DNA of 64,000 bases from Sphingomicrobium aestuariivivum (GCF_024721585.1 NZ_CP102629.1:1-64000); one strand, 5' to 3'. Numbered from the stretch's first letter, positions 9,760 to 18,039 are shown. The notes: generated by a model not told the origin, from the sequence alone. Translations and numbers: made by a program.

Positions 9760-10392
9760 TCAAATTCCGGTTTTCTCTGCTAAGGTCAGGGCGTCCTCGA
9801 TATCTACGCCGAGATATCGAACAGTGTTCTCAATCTTGGAATGCCCCAACAGAATTTGGATGGCACGTAGATTGCCGGTCGCCTTGTAGATGATCGAAGC
9901 CTTCGTTCGTCGCAGGGAGTGTGTCCCATATTCCTCTCTTCGAAGCCCGATCGCCGTGACCCATTCGTCGAGGAGCCGAGCATATTGCCGAGTGCTCAGA
10001 TGCTTTGAGTGATCAACCCGGCTCGGGAATACAAAGTCGTCGACCGAGCCGCCTCTGAGCTCGAGCCAGGCAAAGAGGCTGGTTCGCGCGTCAACCGCGA
10101 TCTCAAATTGAACTGGGCGACCGGTCTTACGCTGAGTGACCGTGGCTCTCCGTCTAATTTCGGTGCCGGACACAAGGTCGCCGATCTTGAGCTCAACGAG
10201 ATCGCAGCCTCTGAGCTTGCTGTCGATTGCCAGATCGAACAGGGCGCGATCTCGAATACGTTGCTCTCGATCCAAGAAGAAGCGCACGGCCCAGATCTGG
10301 TTCTTGTTGAGAGGCCGCTTAGGACCAACTTGCGCTCCAGCGTTCCATGGCACTCGGTTCTGCGTCGCGGGATCAAACTCTGAAAATGTCAT
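9760..10392 (-). CDS. Compact tyrosine recombinase / integrase
   Basis: This 210-residue protein is essentially only the catalytic domain of a phage-type integrase. The catalytic residues can be placed: R in SKLRGCDLVEL, K in TQRKTGRPV, HxxR in GTHSLRRTKAS, H in LLGHSKIENT and the nucleophile Y in VRYLGVD. The usual N-terminal arm-binding and SAM-like core-binding domains are absent or reduced to about 35 residues. AAGGAG lies 8 bases before the ATG. Copies of TGTCCGCTA lie on both sides of the gene, and a TGTAGCCA triplet repeat lies upstream. No other phage or transposon gene is nearby, so it is either a domesticated or solitary recombinase or the remains of a small element. Confidence 0.85.
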   Translation of the reverse strand: MTFSEFDPATQNRVPWNAGAQVGPKRPLNKNQIWAVRFFLDREQRIRDRALFDLAIDSKLRGCDLVELKIGDLVSGTEIRRRATVTQRKTGRPVQFEIAVDARTSLFAWLELRGGSVDDFVFPSRVDHSKHLSTRQYARLLDEWVTAIGLRREEYGTHSLRRTKASIIYKATGNLRAIQILLGHSKIENTVRYLGVDIEDALTLAEKTGI

Positions 10393-10426
10393 CGCTTTTC
10401 TCCTTGGCCAGAATGGCCACGGAGAA

Positions 10427-10487
10427 TGTCCGCTAATAGCTTAGCTTGAATCCAATCAGACTTCCGAGATGGGGCGCTTAGCGGACA
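10427..10487. repeat. TGTCCGCTAA inverted repeat, with a direct copy beyond the integrase
   Basis: TGTCCGCTAA at 10427-10436 and TTAGCGGACA at 10478-10487 are perfect reverse complements 41 bases apart. The 11-mer AATGTCCGCTA at 10425-10435 recurs in direct orientation at 9698-9708, on the far side of the integrase gene. These could be recombinase core sites or the ends of an integrated unit. They could also be a dispersed sphingomonad repeat. Confidence 0.5.
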
Positions 10488-10582
10488 ATCACGAACAAGC
10501 CTGAGCCGCGTGAAGCAGGCTTGATCGCGGTCGCGAGGCATGAAAGATTGGTCGCTCTCATGGTTAAGAGTAGCGGCGCAAA

Positions 10583-10613
10583 TGTAGCCAATTGTAGCCA
10601 CTTACTGTAGCCA
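10583..10613 (+). repeat. Three direct TGTAGCCA repeats
   Basis: TGTAGCCA starts at 10583, 10593 and 10606, so spacings are 10 and 13 bases, close to one helical turn. The array lies about 190 bases upstream of the integrase start and could be a binding array for the recombinase or another protein. Confidence 0.6.
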
Positions 10614-10744
10614 ATGGAGAAATCGCACGGAGGTCTGCCTAGCGATTTCAGTTACTTAGATGGTTAGCTTGGCTCCGTCGGTTTCCTGCCACCCCAGCCA
10701 TTTCCTCACATGATCCGCCTCACGGGCCGCCCATGCGCGGCCGG

Positions 10745-11164
10745 TCAGCGCACGTCGAGTACGCGGCGCAGGAATTCGATCAGGAAGGCGGTGCTCATGC
10801 TGAACAGGATGAGGCCGTTGGTGGCGAGGAAACCCGTGAGCAGGCGATGCTCCGCGGGCAGGATGATGTCGCCATAGCCAAGCGTCGTGATCGTCACCGT
10901 CGTGAAGTAGAGCGCAGGCTCCCAGCCGGTGAACAGGTCGAGGCGGAGGAACAGCCCCGCCCACAGGGCGACCGTGACGCCGAGCGCGAGCAGCAGCCAG
11001 AAGACCACCCCGACGATCGACAGGAACAGCGGGCCCATCGCGCTGCCCGCGAGAAAGCGCGGGGCGTGGCGGTTGAGCCAGCGCGCGGCGATGATGATGA
11101 AGGCCGTGACCACCGTGCAGGACAGGCCCGCCATGCCGAAGCCGATCAGGATATTGTCGAGCAT
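10745..11164 (-). CDS. Small two-TM potassium channel (ion channel family)
   Basis: This 139-residue membrane protein has hydrophobic segments near residues 5-28, 42-70 and 113-132, and a pore loop with the potassium selectivity signature TTLGYGD near residue 97. That pattern is typical of the Ion_trans_2 family acting as a homotetramer in the inner membrane. No cytoplasmic RCK or cyclic-nucleotide domain follows, so gating is not evident. AAGGAGAAGG precedes the ATG at good spacing. It is transcribed towards the integrase, and its neighbours suggest no shared function. Confidence 0.85.
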   Translation of the reverse strand: MLDNILIGFGMAGLSCTVVTAFIIIAARWLNRHAPRFLAGSAMGPLFLSIVGVVFWLLLALGVTVALWAGLFLRLDLFTGWEPALYFTTVTITTLGYGDIILPAEHRLLTGFLATNGLILFSMSTAFLIEFLRRVLDVR

Positions 11165-11453
11165 CGACCTTCTCCTTCGCCGCGGCCGCGATCATTCGCG
11201 AGGTCACGGTCGACGCCATTTCAAGCCAGTGATCACGCGCTGTCAATCGCCGCTCCGGGCGTGGCATCCTTGGGACTGGCGCGGACACCAGCTGCGAACG
11301 ACCCTCTTCATGCCCATGAACGACGGGGCCTAGTGGCAATTTCCGTCTTGAGGCACAGGCGCGGCGCTGCTCTTATCGAGGCAAGCCATTTCCTCCCCGA
11401 TCACCGCCCGGTACGCCCCGAGGGCAGGCCGATTTCGCGAGCGAGCCCTTGTC
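11165..11453. other. Intergenic region between channel and TIGR03032 paralog 2
   Basis: These 289 bp separate divergent genes and must hold both promoters. I see no clear -35/-10 pair, no repeat shared with the upstream region of paralog 1, and no small gene. The paralog at 11454 lacks a strong Shine-Dalgarno. Confidence 0.4.
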
Positions 11454-12638
11454 ATGACCCAAGCCATCACTACCCTTCCTCCCCAGCAGAAGGACGCCGC
11501 AACGCAGACCGCGGCCGCCAATCCGCAGGTGGAATATTCGCTGTCGGGCGGCATGATCGCCCGCCTCGCCAAGGCCAGCATCAGCCTTGCCTTCACTTCC
11601 TACCAGTCGGGCCTGCTCTACATGCTCGGCCGCAACCCGAAGAATGGCGCGCAACTGCACCAGTCGCAGATGGCCAAGCCGATGGGCCTCGCGCGCACGC
11701 CCGACGGCGGCCTCGTCATGACCGGCATGGCGCAGGTCTATCGCTTCGCCAACGTCATCTCGGGCGACCAGCGCATCAATCATGTGTTCGACGCCTGCTT
11801 CGTGCCGCGCACCATCCATGTCACGGGGCGCCTCGATGCGCATGATGTCGGCGTGACGAAGGATGGCGAGATCGTCTTCGTCAACACGCGCTACAACTGC
11901 CTCGCCAAGCTGTCGGACACCCACAGCTTCGAGGTGGTCTGGAAGCCCGATTTCATCTCGGCGATCGTCGACGAGGATCGCTGCCACCTCAACGGCATGG
12001 CGATGGAGGACGGCGAGCCGCGCTACGTCACCGCCGTGTCGCGTTCGGACACCATCGACGGCTGGCGCGATCGCCGCGGCGATGGCGGGGTCGTCATCGA
12101 CGTGAAGACGGGCGAGGTGGTCTGCGAGGGCCTGTCCATGCCGCACAGCCCGCGCCTCCATAACGGGCAGCTGTGGGTCTTGAACTCGGGCACCGGCGAG
12201 CTCGGCGTCGTCGAGCTGCCCAACAAGAAGGGCGAGATGGGCAAGTTCGTGCCCAAGGCCTTCTGCCCGGGCTTCCTGCGCGGTCTCGCTTTCCATGGCG
12301 ATGTCGCCTTCGTCGGCCTGTCGAAGCCGCGCTACAAGCGCTTCGACGGGCTCGATCTGGCAGACCGCCTTGAGAAAGCGGACAGCGAGCCGTGGTGCGG
12401 CATCCAGGCGATCGACCTCAAGAAGGGGAGTTGTGTCGACTGGTTCCGCATCGATGGCGCGATCGGCGAACTTTATGACGTCGAGGTTATCGAGGGTCAT
12501 GCCTGCCCGATGACCGTCTCGCCCAATTCGCCCGATGCGGCGGCGCTGATCACGATCGGCGAGGGCGCGCAACCGGCGGACAAGAAGAGCAGCGAGCAGG
12601 GGGGGGCGCCAGGTAAGGCGGCTCGTCCGGGTAGATAG
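11454..12638 (+). CDS. TIGR03032 family protein (DUF4915-like), paralog 2
   Basis: This 394-residue protein is nearly identical to the product at 7432-8592 from PQVEYSLSGG through PNSPDAAALIT, with only scattered replacements (for example INHTFD/INHVFD and CENLSM/CEGLSM). The two N termini and C-terminal tails differ. At DNA level many third positions differ, so the proteins are under strong purifying selection rather than being a fresh copy. The upstream regions are unrelated, but the downstream two-hairpin element is shared. Here that element is followed by a terminator and a CtlX-like gene instead of an adhesin. The biochemical function is unknown. Confidence 0.85.
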   Translation: MTQAITTLPPQQKDAATQTAAANPQVEYSLSGGMIARLAKASISLAFTSYQSGLLYMLGRNPKNGAQLHQSQMAKPMGLARTPDGGLVMTGMAQVYRFANVISGDQRINHVFDACFVPRTIHVTGRLDAHDVGVTKDGEIVFVNTRYNCLAKLSDTHSFEVVWKPDFISAIVDEDRCHLNGMAMEDGEPRYVTAVSRSDTIDGWRDRRGDGGVVIDVKTGEVVCEGLSMPHSPRLHNGQLWVLNSGTGELGVVELPNKKGEMGKFVPKAFCPGFLRGLAFHGDVAFVGLSKPRYKRFDGLDLADRLEKADSEPWCGIQAIDLKKGSCVDWFRIDGAIGELYDVEVIEGHACPMTVSPNSPDAAALITIGEGAQPADKKSSEQGGAPGKAARPGR

Positions 12639-12692
12639 TAAAGCGGGGGCAACCCCGCTCCAAAGAGGCCAGCCGTCCGGCTGGGAGTGGGA
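12639..12692 (+). promoter_or_regulatory. Two-hairpin element, copy 2 (orphan)
   Basis: Just after the stop of the TIGR03032 paralog come GCGGGG-GCAA-CCCCGC and CCAGCC-GTCC-GGCTGG, then GAGTGGG. This aligns base for base with the adhesin leader at 7342-7400 apart from a few loop changes and short gaps. No adhesin follows; GAACCTGAGACAGATG and a terminator do. It may be the leader of a lost adhesin gene. Confidence 0.6.
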
Positions 12693-12717
12693 ACCTGAGA
12701 CAGATGCAAGCAGGGGG

Positions 12718-12743
12718 GAGGGGCGTTGCTCCGCCCCTTTTTC
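12718..12743 (+). terminator. Rho-independent terminator after TIGR03032 paralog 2
   Basis: AGGGGCG and CGCCCCT form a 7-bp stem around TTGCTC and are followed directly by a T run. This ends transcription before the CtlX-like start at 12773. Confidence 0.7.
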
Positions 12744-12772
12744 TTTGGCGCGGCATCGGGCATCAGCCGGGG

Positions 12773-13678
12773 ATGAACCTGCTGCCTTCCCGCGTCGTCA
12801 TGGTGCGACCGCACCATTTCGCCATCAATCCCGAGACCGCGCCCGACAATGCCTACCAGTCGGCGGGCGGGGCGGCCGATGCTGCCTCGGCGATGGCGGA
12901 GGTGGAGGCGCTGGCGGGCGCGCTGCGCTCGCGCGGGGTGGAGGTCATGCTCTTCGAGGACGAGGCAACGGACCGCCCCGACGCGGTCTTTCCCAACAAC
13001 TGGTTTTCGGCGCATGCCGACGGGACGCTGATCCTGTATCCGATGCGGGCCGAGAACCGGCGGGGCGAGCGGCGCGAGGACATCGTCGAGGCGCTGCGGC
13101 AAAAACATGTCGTGTCGCGGGTGGTCGACCTCAGCCATTACGAGGCGGAGGGGCGCTTTTGCGAAGGGACGGGGTCGATCGTCTTCGATCATGCGGCGCG
13201 CATCGCCTTTGCCTGCCGCTCACCGCGTACCGATGGGGCGATCGTCGAGGAAGTGGCGGCGTTGCTCGGCTATCGCGCGCATCTGTTCGACGCGGCAGCG
13301 GCGGACGGCACGCCTGTCTATCATACCAATGTGATGATGGCGCTGGTACCGGGGTTGGCGCTCGTCGGGGCGGAGCTCGTGCGCGATCCGGACCAGCGCG
13401 AGGCGCTGCTGGCGGCGCTGGGAAGCCGGGAAGTCGTGGCGCTCGACGAGGCACAGATTGGCGACTTCTGCGGCAATGCCTTCACGCTGGCGGGCGAGGA
13501 GGGGCCGTTTCTTGCGCTATCGGCACGGGCAGCGTCGGCGCTCACCGAGGAGCAGCGTGCGCGGATCCGGCGGCATGTGCCCCTCGTGCCGGTGGCGGTG
13601 CCGACGATCGAACAGGCCGGCGGGTCGGTCCGCTGCATGCTCGCGGCGGTCCATCTGCCCCTCGCGCGGGGCGTTTGA
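12773..13678 (+). CDS. ctlX: Amidinotransferase-fold hydrolase, CtlX-like (citrulline utilization hydrolase type)
   Basis: This 301-residue protein matches the CtlX/arginine deiminase-dimethylargininase superfamily. The N terminus has VVMVRPHHFAINPETAPDN. Catalytic-site blocks follow: VFPNNWFSAHADGTLILYPM, a glutamate in CEGTGSIVFD, a histidine in YHTNVMMAL and the cysteine near the end in GGSVRCMLAAVHLP. These Glu/His/Cys residues are the expected covalent-catalysis set of the family. I chose the ATG at 12773 because the conserved N-terminal motif begins there; an in-frame ATG at 12704 would place the extension across the preceding terminator. It acts in the cytoplasm on a guanidino or ureido compound, probably citrulline or an arginine derivative. 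The exact substrate is not visible. Confidence 0.8.
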   Translation: MNLLPSRVVMVRPHHFAINPETAPDNAYQSAGGAADAASAMAEVEALAGALRSRGVEVMLFEDEATDRPDAVFPNNWFSAHADGTLILYPMRAENRRGERREDIVEALRQKHVVSRVVDLSHYEAEGRFCEGTGSIVFDHAARIAFACRSPRTDGAIVEEVAALLGYRAHLFDAAAADGTPVYHTNVMMALVPGLALVGAELVRDPDQREALLAALGSREVVALDEAQIGDFCGNAFTLAGEEGPFLALSARAASALTEEQRARIRRHVPLVPVAVPTIEQAGGSVRCMLAAVHLPLARGV

Positions 13679-13742
13679 AGCAACCGAGGGGGCGGCTCAT
13701 GCGCTGGTAGGAGGAACCGTAACAGTAGACAGGGGACCAGCA

Positions 13743-13874
13743 ATGACGATCGCCAAGCGCGCCGCCGCCGCCAAGTTCGACCCGCCCGAAGAAGAAAAGC
13801 CGACCGCGAAAACGACGGAGAGGGCACCCGCAGCGCAGGTCGTGCGCGAGAAAATGCCGCGGATGACCGACTGA
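13743..13874 (+). CDS. Small basic hypothetical protein
   Basis: The frame codes for 43 residues rich in Ala, Lys, Pro and Glu, starting MTIAKRAAAAKFDPP and ending REKMPRMTD. AGGGG lies 7 bases before the ATG. There is no membrane segment or recognisable domain, and the composition suggests a disordered protein. It lies between ctlX and the LOV regulator with no clear partner. Coding status rests on the ribosome site and codon composition only. Confidence 0.4.
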   Translation: MTIAKRAAAAKFDPPEEEKPTAKTTERAPAAQVVREKMPRMTD

Positions 13875-14019
13875 TCACGCCCGAAACTTTAAGATCGTGA
13901 TGCCGGCCCCGAAGGTCTTGCCAAGAGGGAAGCGGTGAGACCGATCGAAACGGAGCCGGCACCGCTTCTTATCTAAACCGCGCCGCGCCAGTCTCCAGAT
14001 GGACCTTAAGGGGTAGGGG

Positions 14020-14691
14020 CTAGATGCCCGCTTCGACCGCGATCCGGACCATCTCCGCGCTGGTGCGCAGCCCGAGCTTTTCCATCACGAGGCCACGGTG
14101 CATCTTGATGGTTTTTTCCGACAAGCCGAGCTCGTAGGCGATCTGCTTGTTGCGCAGGCCCGAGGCAACGAGTTTCATCACCTCTGCCTGGCGCGGGCTC
14201 AGCGTCTTGACCATCTCGACCGCGCGCGCGGCACGGGCGGGGGAGGGGCCGAGTTCTTCTTCGCCAAGCTCGACCTGGCTGCCGAGGAACCACTGCAGTT
14301 CGCCATCGTCGCTGAAGATGGGCGCGATGAGCACGGCGTTACGGAACGGCGTGCCGTCCTTCTTGTAGTTGAGGATCTCGACCAGCACGGGCTTGCGGTG
14401 ATCGATCGCCGAGCGGATCTTGTCGGTCAGGAAGGGCTCGGTCTTGGGGCCGGCGAGGAAACGGCAGTTGCGCCCGAGGATCTCGTCGAGCGCATAGCCC
14501 GTCATCCCGAGGAACTTGTCGTTGATCACGACCAGCGGATTGTCCGGCAGGCGGGGATTGGAAATCACCGCGGGGATCGGGCTGTATTCAGCAAGACAGC
14601 GGATGTCGTCGGGCACCTCGATACTCTCGAGCGCCACGGACGGCGGCGGCACGTCGGGGACGTGGCCGTTGATTTCACTTCCCTCGTTCAC
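14020..14691 (-). CDS. Blue-light LOV-HTH transcription regulator, EL222-like
   Basis: The product is a LOV photosensor (about residues 25-145) joined by a short helix to a LuxR/GerE-type HTH (about 160-223). The flavin-adduct motif GRNCRFLAG puts the reactive cysteine at residue 76. Further LOV residues are seen in [13 protein letters not shown] and FLGSQVEL. The HTH has [20 protein letters not shown] and [20 protein letters not shown]. From memory the sequence and length are very close to EL222 of Erythrobacter litoralis, which dimerises and binds DNA on illumination. I chose the GTG at 14691 because it gives 223 residues, like EL222; there is no strong Shine-Dalgarno. It is divergent from a CoA-transferase gene and lies beside c-di-GMP genes, so light control of either is possible. 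Confidence 0.85.
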   Translation of the reverse strand: MNEGSEINGHVPDVPPPSVALESIEVPDDIRCLAEYSPIPAVISNPRLPDNPLVVINDKFLGMTGYALDEILGRNCRFLAGPKTEPFLTDKIRSAIDHRKPVLVEILNYKKDGTPFRNAVLIAPIFSDDGELQWFLGSQVELGEEELGPSPARAARAVEMVKTLSPRQAEVMKLVASGLRNKQIAYELGLSEKTIKMHRGLVMEKLGLRTSAEMVRIAVEAGI

Positions 14692-14703
14692 AATCCGTAT
14701 AAT
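14674..14703 (+). promoter_or_regulatory. Candidate promoter for the CoA-transferase, overlapping the LOV gene start
   Basis: TATAAT at 14698-14703 is a perfect -10 hexamer, preceded after 18 bases by TTCACT at 14674-14679, a weak -35. It points at the gene starting at 14819 and overlaps the first codons of the divergent LOV regulator, so the two could interfere. Confidence 0.3.
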
Positions 14704-14818
14704 GGGACTTCCGGCGCCAAAATGGAAGTCTTGTTGCGCAGCCGCATCGACCGAGGCTCGACAGGCACGCGCGGCTGGGGCAGGGTCGCTGTGGTCAACG
14801 GCCGTCAGGGGGACGTTT

Positions 14819-15925
14819 ATGGGGCCACTCAAGGGGATGCGGATCATCGAGTTGGCGGGTATGGGGCCCGGCCCCTTCGCCGCCATGATGCTCGCCGACC
14901 ATGGCGCCGAAATCATCCGCATCGAGCGTGACGGGCGCCTCGCACTGCCCAATGATCCGATCGAGCGGGGGCGCACCACGCTCAAGCTCGACCTGCGCGA
15001 CGAAGCGGAGCGCGAGCTCCTGCTGCGGCTCGTCGAGACGGCAGATGCGCTGGTCGATCCCTACCGCCCGGGGCGCATCGAGGCGCTTGGGCTCGGCCCC
15101 GCCGAGTTGCACGCCCGCAATCCAAGGCTCGTGATCGGGCGGATCACCGGCTGGGGGCAGCGCGGACCGCTCAGCCAGCGCGCGGGGCATGACATCGACT
15201 ATCTCGCCCTGTCGGGCCTCCTGTCGGCGACCGGCAGCGAGGAGCGGCCGATCCCGCCCCTCAACCTCGTCGCCGACTATGGCGGCGGGGCGATGATGCT
15301 GGTCTTCGGCATGCTCGCGGCGCTGCTCGAGGTGAAGGGCGGGGCGGAAAAGGGCCGCGTCGTCGATGCGGCGATGAGCGAGGGGGCGGCGCTCCTTGGC
15401 ACCATCGCCTTCGCCATGCGCAACATCGGCATGTGGACCGGCGGGCGCGAGGGCAACCTCCTCGACGGCGGCATGGCGCTCTACGGCACCTATCGCTGCT
15501 CGGACGGGCTGTGGCTGGCGGTCGGCGCGCTCGAGCCGCAGTTCGCGGGACAGTTTCTCAAGGCGCTGGGGCTGGGTGATGATCCGCTGTTCGCCCAGCC
15601 GCTCGACCGCGCGCGCTGGGAAGAGCAGCGCGAGACGATCGCCGAGAAGATCGCTGCCGAACCGCGCAGCCACTGGCTCGAGGTGTTCGAGGGCAGGGAT
15701 GCCTGTGTCGCGCCCGTCCTCAAGCTCAAGGAGGCGCCACGCGATCCGCATCATGTGGCGCGCGGCAGCTTCGTGCGCACGCCCGACGGCGCGGTGCCGG
15801 CACCCGCGCCGCGCTATGGCGACGAGGCGCTGCCGCCGGCGCGGACCGAACGCGATGCCGCGCGAAAGCTGCTCGAGGATTTCGGGTGCGACGAAGCGCT
15901 GATCGAGAAGGCGACGCGCGCCTAG
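14819..15925 (+). CDS. CaiB/BaiF family CoA-transferase or alpha-methylacyl-CoA racemase
   Basis: This 368-residue type III CoA-transferase-fold protein starts [20 protein letters not shown]. The family histidine and aspartate region is visible as [15 protein letters not shown], and [20 protein letters not shown] is the typical racemase segment (AMACR uses the His and Asp pair). The sequence fits alpha-methylacyl-CoA racemase better than formyl- or carnitine-CoA transferases. AGGGGGA precedes the ATG at good spacing. The TAG overlaps the end of the convergent EAL gene by 4 bases. A role in branched-chain fatty acid or sterol side-chain oxidation is the usual one. Confidence 0.85.
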   Translation: MGPLKGMRIIELAGMGPGPFAAMMLADHGAEIIRIERDGRLALPNDPIERGRTTLKLDLRDEAERELLLRLVETADALVDPYRPGRIEALGLGPAELHARNPRLVIGRITGWGQRGPLSQRAGHDIDYLALSGLLSATGSEERPIPPLNLVADYGGGAMMLVFGMLAALLEVKGGAEKGRVVDAAMSEGAALLGTIAFAMRNIGMWTGGREGNLLDGGMALYGTYRCSDGLWLAVGALEPQFAGQFLKALGLGDDPLFAQPLDRARWEEQRETIAEKIAAEPRSHWLEVFEGRDACVAPVLKLKEAPRDPHHVARGSFVRTPDGAVPAPAPRYGDEALPPARTERDAARKLLEDFGCDEALIEKATRA

Positions 15926-16728
15926 GGCGCGATGCCGAGGCGCTGCCAGTCGTTCGCCCACCAGTCGATCCACTCGGCCAGTTCGCCGGGCGGCAACGGG
16001 CGGGCGATGCGATAGCCCTGGACGATGTCGCAATCCATTGCCGCGAGAAGCTTCAGCTGTGCGTCGGTCTCGACCCCTTCGGCGGTGGTCGACAGGCCGA
16101 TCTCATGGGCCAGCCCGATGATCGCGCGGACGATGGCCGCGCTGTCGCGATGGTCGGGGCTGTCGGCGACGAAGAAGCGGTCGATCTTCACCTCGGTAAA
16201 GGGCAGCTGGCGAAGCTGCATGAGCGCCGAATAGCCGGTCCCGAAGTCGTCGATGGCCAGTCCGATGCCCTTGATGCGGAAGCGGGTCAGCGTGTCCATC
16301 AGGTTGGCGAGCGGCTGGGTCGCGCCCTCGGTCAGTTCGAGGACGAGATGGTCGCTCGGCACGCCATGCTCGGCGCATTTGGCGGTGACGAGGTCGGGGA
16401 AATCGAGCGCCTCGAGGCTCATCGCCGAGATGTTGAAGGCAAGGCCGGTGTCGATGCCGGCATCGCACCAGCGGCGCCACTGCGCGAAGGCGGTGTCGAG
16501 CCCCCAGCGGGTGAGCGGGTCGATGAGGCCGTGGCGCTCGGCAAGCGGCACGAAGCGCGATGGCGGGACGGCGCCGAACTTCTCGTCATGCCAGCGCACC
16601 AGTGCTTCGACGCGAACCAGCTTGCCGGTCTTGAGGCTGACCTTGGGCTGGTAGACCAGCTTCAGGCGATTGTTGATGAGCGCGCGCTCGAAGCCGTCGA
16701 GCAGCCCCAGTTCGAGGACGTCGGTCAC
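15922..16728 (-). CDS. Stand-alone EAL-domain c-di-GMP phosphodiesterase
   Basis: This 268-residue protein is an EAL domain alone. Metal and substrate residues are all present: the E of EALVRW, N in FNISAMS, E in ELTEGA, the DD of DDFGTGYS, K in VKIDRF, E in AEGVET and Q in VQGYRIARP. It should therefore hydrolyse c-di-GMP to pGpG in the cytoplasm. It starts inside the stop of the receiver gene (ATGA overlap at 16725-16728), so the two are translationally coupled and the receiver probably controls the EAL protein in trans. The end overlaps the convergent CoA-transferase stop. Confidence 0.9.
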   Translation of the reverse strand: MTDVLELGLLDGFERALINNRLKLVYQPKVSLKTGKLVRVEALVRWHDEKFGAVPPSRFVPLAERHGLIDPLTRWGLDTAFAQWRRWCDAGIDTGLAFNISAMSLEALDFPDLVTAKCAEHGVPSDHLVLELTEGATQPLANLMDTLTRFRIKGIGLAIDDFGTGYSALMQLRQLPFTEVKIDRFFVADSPDHRDSAAIVRAIIGLAHEIGLSTTAEGVETDAQLKLLAAMDCDIVQGYRIARPLPPGELAEWIDWWANDWQRLGIAP

Positions 16729-17117
16729 GCGACGAGGCGTTGGCGCACTTCGCCGAACAGGCTCTCGAGCGTGTCGAGGCGGGCAGGTTTGCCGATCGGA
16801 CCGACCATCGTCAGGCCGAGCTCGCGGCCGAGGCGGAAGGCGGTCTCGATGACGCGCTCCTCGAAGCCCGAGACGATCAGCACCGGCTGGTTGGCGTCAT
16901 GGTCGGCGAGGAAGCGCAGCAGTTCGATCCCGTCCATGCCGGGCATGCCGAGGTCCACGGCGATCATGTCGGGCGCATCGTTGAGGAAGATCTCGCGGAA
17001 GTCGTGGTGGTCGGTCGCCACTACCGGATCGAACGCACTCAACCGCGCCGCTTCCGCAAGGAAAGCCGCGAGTTTCGGTTCGTCATCGATCAACAGCAGC
17101 CGTGGTCGGCGCGCCAT
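16725..17117 (-). CDS. Single-domain response regulator (CheY-like)
   Basis: This 130-residue receiver domain has acidic-pocket residues IDDE near residue 10, the phosphoacceptor Asp in VDLGMPGMDG, Ser in LIVSGFEE and Lys in PIGKPARL. It has no output domain. I chose the ATG at 17117 (MARRPRLLLIDDEP) because the fold begins there. It overlaps the downstream EAL gene by 4 bases, so its output is likely protein interaction with that enzyme. The cognate kinase is not in the window. Confidence 0.9.
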   Translation of the reverse strand: MARRPRLLLIDDEPKLAAFLAEAARLSAFDPVVATDHHDFREIFLNDAPDMIAVDLGMPGMDGIELLRFLADHDANQPVLIVSGFEERVIETAFRLGRELGLTMVGPIGKPARLDTLESLFGEVRQRLVA

Positions 17118-17265
17118 AAGGTCTCCGTCTCGGCGGACAAGGTGAATTTGGGTGAATCCGCCAGTAACCAAACTGTAGCCCAAGGCGACGGCACAGGAAA
17201 CGTCTTTTTAACCCAATCACCCGTAAAACCATCGGGTTAGGACTTCAGCCCCAAGGGAGACGTTT

Positions 17266-17967
17266 ATGTTGGGCTCGTTCATCCGTCGGCGCCAGAACCG
17301 GCCGTTCGGCCAGGATCACCTGGCGTTTGAATCGACGATTTTCTCGCTTTCCACCGAGGTTCCGCGCCCGGTCGAGCGCCGCGTCGACGAGCGGGTGATG
17401 CCGATGTTGCGTGTCGCCAAGCTGATCGACGATAGCGGCAAGGAACAGCTCATCCGCGTCCGCAACCTGTCGGCGGGCGGGCTCATGGCCGAGACCACGC
17501 ACAATCACGAGATCAACGATGTCGTGATGCTCGAGCTCAATTCGCAGCAGATCCCCGCCAAGGTGGTGTGGATCCGCGAAGGGACGGCGGGCTTCAAGTT
17601 CGAGGCCAATATCGACCTTGGCGAGATGCTTGCCGGCCGCAAGCCGCGCCACGGTTTCCGCCCGCGTCCCCCGCGTCTCCAGGTGAACTGCAAGGCCAAT
17701 GTCCGCGTCGGCAAGCTCTATTACACCGTCGACGTCCACGACATCTCGCTCGGGGGCATGAAGGTCGAGCCGATCGAGGAATATTGCCTCGGCCAGAAAG
17801 TGGTCGTCGTGGTCGAGAGCCTGCGTCCCATCAAGGGCGAGATCCGCTGGTATTCGGATCGCCGCGCGGGGATCGTCTTCGACCGCCCGCTCGAGTTCGA
17901 GGAATTGGCCGAATGGATGGCCAAGCGGCTCGAACTGGCCAGCCTCAAGGCGAGCTTCGACAAATAA
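17266..17967 (+). CDS. Tandem PilZ-domain protein (c-di-GMP receptor)
   Basis: Two PilZ domains can be read in 233 residues. The first has RRVDERVMPML and then NLSAGG (about residues 38-75). The second has RPRPPRLQVN and then DISLGG (about 130-165). These are the arginine and D/NxSxxG halves of the c-di-GMP binding motif. No enzymatic domain follows, so it likely acts as a dimer-like sensor in the cytoplasm. It is divergent from the receiver-EAL pair, so binding and degradation of c-di-GMP are encoded side by side. AAGGGAGA lies before the ATG. Confidence 0.85.
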   Translation: MLGSFIRRRQNRPFGQDHLAFESTIFSLSTEVPRPVERRVDERVMPMLRVAKLIDDSGKEQLIRVRNLSAGGLMAETTHNHEINDVVMLELNSQQIPAKVVWIREGTAGFKFEANIDLGEMLAGRKPRHGFRPRPPRLQVNCKANVRVGKLYYTVDVHDISLGGMKVEPIEEYCLGQKVVVVVESLRPIKGEIRWYSDRRAGIVFDRPLEFEELAEWMAKRLELASLKASFDK

Positions 17968-18039
17968 GGGCTTAAGGCCCCCTTTTCGAACTGCGCGCAC
18001 TTCCTATCTCGCTCCCTGAGACAGGAATGACGAGGCTTT

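Larger units (their letters stand above)
10393..10744. other. Gene-free 352 bp upstream of the integrase
   Basis: This stretch holds the integrase ribosome site, the TGTCCGCTAA inverted pair (10427-10436 and 10478-10487) and the TGTAGCCA triplet (10583-10613). I see no open frame, tRNA or terminator that I would support. Confidence 0.5.

Noticed and set aside
10583-10613. TGTAGCCA repeats as a CRISPR array or iteron origin
   Set aside because: Only three 8-base units with 2-5 base gaps; no cas or rep gene nearby.
11373-12572. Minus-strand open frame of 399 codons opposite TIGR03032 paralog 2
   Set aside because: The paralog on the plus strand matches a defined family; a similar antisense frame appears opposite paralog 1 for the same codon reason.
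7342-12692. The two-hairpin element as a known riboswitch
   Set aside because: I compared it from memory with TPP, cobalamin, SAM-II and ykkC motifs and found no match; it is reported only as an unassigned element.
15922-17117. Receiver and EAL genes as one frameshifted gene
   Set aside because: Each has a complete fold, and the ATGA overlap is a normal translational coupling, so they are kept as two genes.
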